Assembly: GCA_030598625.1 (NCBI GenBank)
Contig: JAUVPO010000039.1
Span: forward strand, 1 to 10,744
From: Deferribacteres bacterium
GTDB taxonomy: Bacteria > Nitrospirota > Thermodesulfovibrionia > UBA6902
Direction of reading: 5' to 3'
DNA length: 10,744 nucleotides
Below the pieces are notes generated by a model that saw nothing but the letters and a program-made list of their open reading frames with translations, was not told where the DNA came from and searched no databases. How positions within the stretch are numbered: the first letter of the stretch is position 1; each line of letters begins with the position of its first letter. Both the position numbers and the translations under genes were made by a program. This document shows positions 6,790-10,744 of the stretch, in pieces.

Positions 6790-7950
6790 AAACCACCTGT
6801 AACTCCTCATCCCATGTATTATTTCTTCGGATCTTTTCCCCATCATATACATCATCATCCTTAATAACATCGGGGGGCATTTGTAGAAGTAATTGAAGGC
6901 AAAGTTTCTGGTTTTTTCGGCATAAATGAATTCCGGGAATACATGTTTTTGTAATAATCGGATATAAGCCGGAGCTGTTTGCAGTCGGGCCGCGTCAAGG
7001 GTTTTGTTTTCACATATACTTTTGTGTATGGCCTGTGAAGCGAGCTCCGCGCTCCTTTGGGCATAAAAAATCCCTTCACCCATAAGCGGGTCCGCAAAAC
7101 CGGCGGCATCGCCGACAAGCATGACATTCCTGAAGGCCGGATTGAGCATAAAATTGCCGTAAGGGAAAGTGAAAGATTTTATTTTATCGGCACAGCGCCT
7201 GTCTATATCCAGAGCAGATAAAAAATTATGAAATGAATGTATGAACTGTTTCCGGTTTTTACGGATGAGACCTCCTGATCCGATTATTAATCTGTCCCTG
7301 TTCGGGAAAACCCATGAATATCCATAACTTGTAAAATCAAAAGAAATCAGGGGATGGTTTATTTGTCTGTTGACTTCGGAACGGCTGACAAAGATTTCAA
7401 GCGCCGTAGCGATATTATTGAGCCAAACGTTACGGTCAAAACAGTTCGCCGGGAAACTCCGTCTTATGACACTGTTTACACCGTCAGCGCCTATGAAGAA
7501 ATCCGCTCTTAATATCCTTCCATCCGATGAAGTTAATTGATCTCTCGAAAAATCAAATGATACAATTTCCTCCCCCTCTATTACATCGGCTCCGGCTTCC
7601 CGTGCCTTCCCGAGAAGAAAGTTGTCATAACTGTACCTGTCTATAAAGCGAAATGGAATAGCTATATTTTTTTTGTCCACAATTTTATTTTTATAAAAGA
7701 TCTCATAATGATTTGACTCGTAATGTATGATTTGTTTTTCTTTAAGAGAAGAGACTGTTTCGCCGAATACTCTTTCCAGAAGTTTGACTGTTTTGTGTGT
7801 TATAAGCCCGCCGCAGAGTTTTTCCCTTGGAAAACGGCTCTTGTCGATTATTAATACCCTGAAGCCAAGACTGCTCAAGAGATATCCGGCGGTAGAGCCA
7901 GCAGGCCCGGCGCCGGCGATTATTACCTCATATTTGGCTGCTTCCAACAT
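6775..7950 (-). CDS. Geranylgeranyl-reductase-family FAD-dependent oxidoreductase
   Basis: The 391-residue flavoprotein has the N-terminal dinucleotide motif AGAGPAGSTAGYLL (12-25). It also has the family signature FPREKLCGGLITH (40-52), the GD-type motif IGADGVNSVIRR (153-164) and the FAD-binding LVGDAAGFADPLMGEGI (278-294). These define the digeranylgeranylglycerophospholipid/geranylgeranyl reductase group. Members hydrogenate isoprenoid chains of archaeal lipids, chlorophyll or menaquinone; in a bacterium such as this a menaquinone-side-chain or unknown polyprenyl substrate is possible, but this is inference. The ATG at 7948-7950 has no clear Shine-Dalgarno, yet the Rossmann motif sits at the expected place. 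It starts 20 bases after the transporter stop, so it is probably co-transcribed. Its last codons come from the A-rich sequence complementary to the T8 run, and its stop lies in the terminator palindrome. Confidence 0.88.
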   Translation of the reverse strand: MLEAAKYEVIIAGAGPAGSTAGYLLSSLGFRVLIIDKSRFPREKLCGGLITHKTVKLLERVFGETVSSLKEKQIIHYESNHYEIFYKNKIVDKKNIAIPFRFIDRYSYDNFLLGKAREAGADVIEGEEIVSFDFSRDQLTSSDGRILRADFFIGADGVNSVIRRSFPANCFDRNVWLNNIATALEIFVSRSEVNRQINHPLISFDFTSYGYSWVFPNRDRLIIGSGGLIRKNRKQFIHSFHNFLSALDIDRRCADKIKSFTFPYGNFMLNPAFRNVMLVGDAAGFADPLMGEGIFYAQRSAELASQAIHKSICENKTLDAARLQTAPAYIRLLQKHVFPEFIYAEKTRNFAFNYFYKCPPMLLRMMMYMMGKRSEEIIHGMRSYRWFKKKE

Positions 7951-7970
7951 TTAATATGTACTGCCGGAAA

Positions 7971-9275
7971 TTATTGTCCCAGCAGTATCGACCCTCCCCC
8001 GAAGAAAGTTCCGGCAACCGAAGCCGTCATAAGACATGCAAGGGTTGCCGCTAAAAGCGCCCTTGGGCCTACTGCCGATAAATCAGATGTCCGTTCAGGC
8101 ACGAGCGCTGCTATACCGCCCACGAATATGGCGAGAGAAGCTACGTGGGCAAAACCCCACAGGGCATATGTAGCCAAAAAGGCGGAACGCGGATTATGCA
8201 ATGTGCCTTTGGCCAGGAGCGCTGCAAGATCCATATAGGATTTTGTTTCAGTAACGATTGTTCTTTCGCCTATTATCTTTGATATCTCAACCGCATCAGA
8301 CGGAGGAACGCCGATTATGAGTGTGAAGGGATAAAATACATATCCCATGAGTCCCTTTAAAGACCAGTCTATGTTTAAGCCTGTGAGAGTATTTAACCTT
8401 GAACCGGCCCCTGAAAAAATATAGTCTGCCAATGCCACTATGCCGAGGAATGCGATAAGCAGCGCAACAACACCGGCCACCAGTTTAAGGCCTGCGTTGG
8501 CGCCGCTTATACTTGCCTCTATAACGGATGATTCCTTTTCATAGAAAGGCTTCACATCCATTCCCATAGTCTCCGGTTCCCCGGTCTCGGGCATCAGCAG
8601 TTTGGACATTATTATGGCCGCTGGCGCTGAAAGAAAGGATGCGGATACGAGATGGCCCGCAATTGTCGGGAACTGTTTTTGAAGAATCAAAATATAAATG
8701 GCAAGGACACTGGAGGCAATTGTCGACATGCCTGCCGCCAGTATCGTACACAACTCCGAACGGGTCATCCTTTTAAGATACGGACGGATTGTTGTCGCGG
8801 ATTCTATGCCGACAAATATATTGCTTGAAGCGCACAGGGACTCTGCCCCGCTGACCTTCATCAGCTTTGTGAAAATTTTGGAGAAGATACTGATAAGCCA
8901 CGGCATGATGCCTATGTAATAAAGGACTGCCATTAGACTGGCGAAGAATATAATGGTAGGAAGCGCCTGGAACGCGAAAATAAAACCTAATGATTCCCCG
9001 CCCCATTCGTCGGTAGTTCCGGGGGGGAGGGCGAGCCTGCCGAAAATAAACCTTGTCCCGGCCCCTGCTACATCAATGATTTTTACCAGTGTATCATTGA
9101 TAAACATAAATACATTTGCGCCGGCGGGTACCACAAATATAAAGAGCGCGAATATCATTTGCAGGATGCATCCCCAGACGATAAGGCGCCAGTTGACTAC
9201 TCTCCTGTCGGAGGAAAGCGCCCATGCAAAGGCCATTAAAATAAATATTCCCGAAAAACTTACGAGGTTATACAT
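7971..9275 (-). CDS. CNT-family (NupC-like) nucleoside transporter, divergent
   Basis: This is a 434-residue multi-spanning inner-membrane protein of the concentrative nucleoside transporter family, which imports nucleosides with H+ or Na+. Matching segments in order are an N-terminal three-helix region (about 1-60), FQALPTIIFFASLMAVLYYIG (102-122), SGAESLCASSNIFVGIES (142-159) followed by IRPYLKRMTRSEL (163-175), and AGMSTIASSVLAIYI (181-195). The C-terminal half has GVPPSDAVEISKIIGERTIVTE (322-343), RSAFLATYALWGFAHVASLAI (363-383) and FVGGIAAL (384-391). Several positions known to contact nucleoside differ from the family norm: the GQTEAP-type turn is changed to GIESAT, NEF to TET, and GFANFSS to GFAHVAS. 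Substrate is therefore uncertain. AAGGAG at 9287-9292 supports the ATG at 9273-9275. It leads a two-gene minus-strand unit with the flavoprotein. Confidence 0.9.
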   Translation of the reverse strand: MYNLVSFSGIFILMAFAWALSSDRRVVNWRLIVWGCILQMIFALFIFVVPAGANVFMFINDTLVKIIDVAGAGTRFIFGRLALPPGTTDEWGGESLGFIFAFQALPTIIFFASLMAVLYYIGIMPWLISIFSKIFTKLMKVSGAESLCASSNIFVGIESATTIRPYLKRMTRSELCTILAAGMSTIASSVLAIYILILQKQFPTIAGHLVSASFLSAPAAIIMSKLLMPETGEPETMGMDVKPFYEKESSVIEASISGANAGLKLVAGVVALLIAFLGIVALADYIFSGAGSRLNTLTGLNIDWSLKGLMGYVFYPFTLIIGVPPSDAVEISKIIGERTIVTETKSYMDLAALLAKGTLHNPRSAFLATYALWGFAHVASLAIFVGGIAALVPERTSDLSAVGPRALLAATLACLMTASVAGTFFGGGSILLGQ

Positions 9276-9597
9276 GAATTTATCCGCTCCTTTTAAAAGA
9301 TGTCTTGCGCATGTTTTTTGAGTATTGAGAAATAAAACAGCCGTGAATTATGCACAATAAGATTTCTAAATAATATATTAAACTTAAATTATTGTTCAAG
9401 AAATAAATTGAATCCCGGCAATAATACTGATAGACTTTGTAGATAACAGACGGGGATGATTCCTGACAAGCCGGAATGACAGGCTTTGTGAGCAGGAACA
9501 ACAGGACAAGCTGTAATGGCGGGCTTGATGCTTTGCGGCCCGGCTTATTTAATACATTGTTCGTCATCATTGCAAATATAAAAAAACGAGGGTAAAA
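9276..9597. other. Divergent intergenic region, no gene seen
   Basis: These 322 bases separate the transporter from the plus-strand selenoprotein gene and must hold both promoters. The transporter side is AT-rich. The middle holds two tandem stem-loop repeats (9461-9530). A TATAAA at 9577-9582 lies too close to the ATG at 9598 to be confidently called the promoter. A minus-strand 96-codon frame across the region spans the repeats and both regulatory zones and is not credible as a gene. Confidence 0.7.
9461..9530. repeat. Two tandem stem-loop repeats, 40-base period
   Basis: A 22-base unit beginning GACAAGC occurs at 9465-9486 and again at 9505-9526, with 18 of 22 bases identical. Each copy can fold on itself: AAGCC/GGCTT in the first and CAAGC/GCTTG in the second. 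The wording (ACAAGCCGGAATGAC) resembles dispersed palindromic repeats of bacterial intergenic DNA. Confidence 0.55.
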
Positions 9598-10353
9598 ATG
9601 AGAAAGGCTTTATCAGCGGTGATCCTTTTGGCGGTCATTGCATCTTTCGGCGTATCAGAGGCTGTTCAGACAAATGTTATTATCAGGGCGAAATCAAAGG
9701 ACGCAAAGTTTATTGGAACAAAGATGGGCGGCGCCATGGTTGTCGTCAGGGACAGTGAAACAGGCAAGGTCCTGGCCGAGGGGCTGACGGCCGGCAGCAC
9801 GGGGGACACGGGTAAAATCATGATGGAACCGAAAACAAGGTTCGGGAGCATTGCGGACGGAGCGGCCAAATTTGAGGCGGTGATTGACATTGATGAACCC
9901 GTGCTGATTACTATCGATGTTGCTGCTCCGTATATTCACAAGGACAATATGGTAAAGAGCTCAACTCAAATATGGCTCATCCCCGGCAAGGACATTACCG
10001 GAGAAGGGGTGGTTATCGAGGTCCCCGGTTTTTCCGTTGACGCGCAGGCAATGGGGAAGGCAAAACTGGTGGACAACAAGGCTGTAATACCCATACAGGC
10101 GCGTATTGTAATGATATGAGGCTGCTCCTTGACCCCGGGCGGGTTATGGGATTCCAGCAAATACGAAATCAAGGCGCTGGTTAAGTACGATGGGAAGATA
10201 ACAGACACTGCAACGCTTGACTATGCCGGGCCGAGCACGTTTCAGAAAGAGCTGAAGGTCGACAGTCCCGGAGACTATGAAATCATTGTTTATGCCTTTG
10301 ATCCCCTGACAGGAAATACAGGGGTAGATAAGGTGAAGGTGAAGGTCGAGTAG
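9598..10353 (+). CDS. Probable exported selenoprotein with Sec-Gly-Cys motif (UGA at 10117-10119 read as selenocysteine)
   Basis: The frame from ATG 9598 runs 173 codons to TGA (10117-10119). It continues without interruption for 77 further codons to TAG (10351-10353), giving a 251-residue product with Sec at position 174. Both sides look like real protein. Residues 1-22 form a signal peptide (RK, hydrophobic core, cleavage after VSEA). Residues 23-170 are strand-rich, with MVVVRDSETGKVLAEGLTAG resembling transthyretin-like or carboxypeptidase-regulatory domains. Residues 184-251 look like an Ig-type beta domain (YEIKALVKYDG, then SPGDYEIIVYAFDPLTGNTG). The TGA is followed at once by Gly-Cys and TPGGLW. 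C176 is the only cysteine, so U174-G-C176 would be the sole redox or metal site. A SECIS-like stem-loop starts two bases after the TGA. The ribosome site is GAGGG at 9588-9592. I do not recognise a named family. Alternatives are a nonsense mutation or a true stop; intact downstream coding and the hairpin argue against both. Likely location is the periplasm. Confidence 0.82.
10121..10158 (+). promoter_or_regulatory. Candidate bacterial SECIS element
   Basis: Starting two bases after the TGA, the mRNA can fold into one extended hairpin. GCTG (10121-10124) pairs with CAGC (10155-10158). CC (10127-10128) pairs with GG (10148-10149). TGACCC (10130-10135) pairs with GGGTTA (10141-10146, including one G-U). 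The apical loop is CGGGC (10136-10140), 17-21 bases after the TGA, with G at its second position. This agrees with the general bacterial SECIS form: an apical stem-loop within roughly 16-37 bases of the UGA and a G early in the loop. It lies inside the coding sequence, as bacterial SECIS elements do. Confidence 0.7.
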
Positions 10354-10364
10354 TGTTTTAAAAA

Positions 10365-10452
10365 CTTCTACATTCGAAATTGGATATTCAATGTTTTCTG
10401 TTTTTTTAAAGGCTAATCATGAATATCGAACAAGGAATATTGAACGCTGAAG
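10365..10452. repeat. Imperfect inverted repeat downstream of the selenoprotein gene
   Basis: Arms at 10365-10390 and 10420-10452 are imperfect inverted copies. TGGATATTCA (10381-10390) matches the complement of TGAATATCGA (10420-10429) at 9 of 10 bases, and the outer ends CTTC/GAAG also pair. The right arm has about seven extra bases. The sequence style (ATATCGAACAAGGAATATTGAA) suggests a dispersed intergenic repeat. No gene was seen between 10354 and 10558. Confidence 0.45.
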
Positions 10453-10487
10453 CAACAACCACCCCTAAAAAGGGTGGTTGTTGCTTC
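10449..10487 (+). terminator. 16-bp perfect stem-loop, probable terminator
   Basis: GAAGCAACAACCACCC (10449-10464) pairs perfectly with GGGTGGTTGTTGCTTC (10472-10487) around a 7-base CTAAAAA loop. The downstream sequence ATTTGCATTTGG is only moderately T-rich. The position fits termination of the selenoprotein transcript and insulation of the next gene. Confidence 0.75.
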
Positions 10488-10500
10488 ATTTGCATTTGGA

Positions 10501-10529
10501 TGTATTCTATTGTATTCTAATGATATAAT
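10501..10529 (+). promoter_or_regulatory. Promoter with tandem operator-like repeats for the RHH gene
   Basis: TATAAT lies at 10524-10529. Immediately upstream the 9-base word TGTATTCTA occurs at 10501-10509 and 10511-10519, a 10-base period or one helical turn. The first copy occupies the -35 position, where no good TTGACA is present. A 7-base inverted pair TTGCATT/AATGCAA (10490-10496 and 10533-10539) flanks the promoter. The arrangement suits autorepression by a ribbon-helix-helix dimer pair. Confidence 0.6.
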
Positions 10530-10558
10530 ATGAATGCAATAAGAAATGGAGGCACATT

Positions 10559-10744
10559 ATGTCTAAAACTGTTACCTTAAGATTGAATGAAAACATATAC
10601 GACTTATTCAGGGCCATGGCTGAAAGCGATAACAGAACCCTGTCTAATTTCATTGAAACATCTGCTTTGCGTTATATCGAAGAACATGAGTATGTGGATG
10701 ATTATGAGATGGAAGAGATAAGAGAGAATCAACAGCTCAACAGA
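10559..10744 (+). CDS. Ribbon-helix-helix (CopG-type) antitoxin-like protein, 5' part
   Basis: The frame from ATG 10559-10561 is open for 62 codons to the window edge, so the C-terminus is missing. It begins MSKTVTLRLNENIYDLFRAM: a short basic beta strand (TVTLRL), a first helix, the turn SDNRTLSNFIE and a second helix (TSALRYIEEHEY). This is the ribbon-helix-helix fold of CopG/MetJ/Arc-type DNA-binding proteins, which act as dimers. GGAGG at 10548-10552, six bases upstream, fixes the start. With an acidic tail after residue 43 it resembles antitoxins that bind a RelE/ParE-type toxin, but any partner would lie beyond the right edge and is not visible. Direct repeats in its promoter suggest autoregulation. 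Confidence 0.82.
   Translation, partial: MSKTVTLRLNENIYDLFRAMAESDNRTLSNFIETSALRYIEEHEYVDDYEMEEIRENQQLNR

Noticed and set aside
9280..9570. Minus-strand 96-codon reading frame
   Set aside because: It spans the divergent promoter region and the two stem-loop repeats, has no recognisable domain and no credible ribosome site.
10129..10353. Separate small gene starting at TTG 10129
   Set aside because: It is in the same frame as the gene upstream of the TGA, has no Shine-Dalgarno, and its start falls inside the candidate SECIS hairpin. It is better read as the C-terminal part of the selenoprotein.
9598..10353. Pseudogene broken by a nonsense mutation
   Set aside because: The downstream part shows no further stops or frameshifts, the TGA stands next to Gly-Cys, and a SECIS-like hairpin follows it. 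Decay would not predict these features, although homologue comparison is needed to exclude it.

Overview
This window looks like chromosomal DNA from a Gram-negative, probably anaerobic bacterium of the Nitrospirota or Desulfobacterota (deltaproteobacterial) grade. That placement is an inference. It rests on the archaeal-type ApgM phosphoglycerate mutase, a probable exported selenoprotein, a divergent long-form nucleotide-sugar dehydrogenase, many short palindromic intergenic repeats and moderate GC content. No rRNA, tRNA, CRISPR array, transposase or phage gene was seen.

Layout, left to right. The first five kilobases are read from the minus strand. In transcription order they are argD (acetylornithine aminotransferase), argF (ornithine carbamoyltransferase), the mntA-hepT toxin-antitoxin pair, apgM (phosphoglycerate mutase) and the start of a ComF-family gene that runs off the left edge. 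The toxin-antitoxin pair appears to be an insertion between housekeeping genes. It has its own strong -10 box and ends at a long inverted repeat that touches the hepT stop codon. The plus-strand nucleotide-sugar dehydrogenase (5082-6734) follows and converges on a minus-strand pair: a CNT-type nucleoside transporter (7971-9275) and a geranylgeranyl-reductase-like flavoprotein (6775-7950). A palindromic terminator separates the converging units.

The most interesting part is at the right. A plus-strand gene for an exported beta-rich protein begins at 9598 and meets an in-frame TGA at 10117-10119. The same frame then continues as well-formed protein to a TAG at 10351-10353. The TGA is followed directly by Gly-Cys, giving a potential Sec-Gly-Cys motif. 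A stem-loop of the kind expected for a bacterial SECIS element starts two bases after the TGA. The likely product is therefore a 251-residue selenoprotein whose only cysteine lies in the UGC motif. A conventional annotation would split it into a 173-residue protein and a leftover fragment.

After this gene come an imperfect inverted repeat, a 16-bp perfect stem-loop terminator, and the start of a ribbon-helix-helix (CopG-type) antitoxin-like gene. That gene's promoter carries two 9-bp direct repeats one helical turn apart and continues past the right edge.

How the genes relate: argD and argF form an arginine biosynthesis unit. mntA-hepT is a self-regulating addiction or defence module. The dehydrogenase probably supplies a UDP-uronic acid for surface polysaccharide. 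The transporter and flavoprotein genes lie 20 bases apart and are probably co-transcribed, though no shared pathway is evident.
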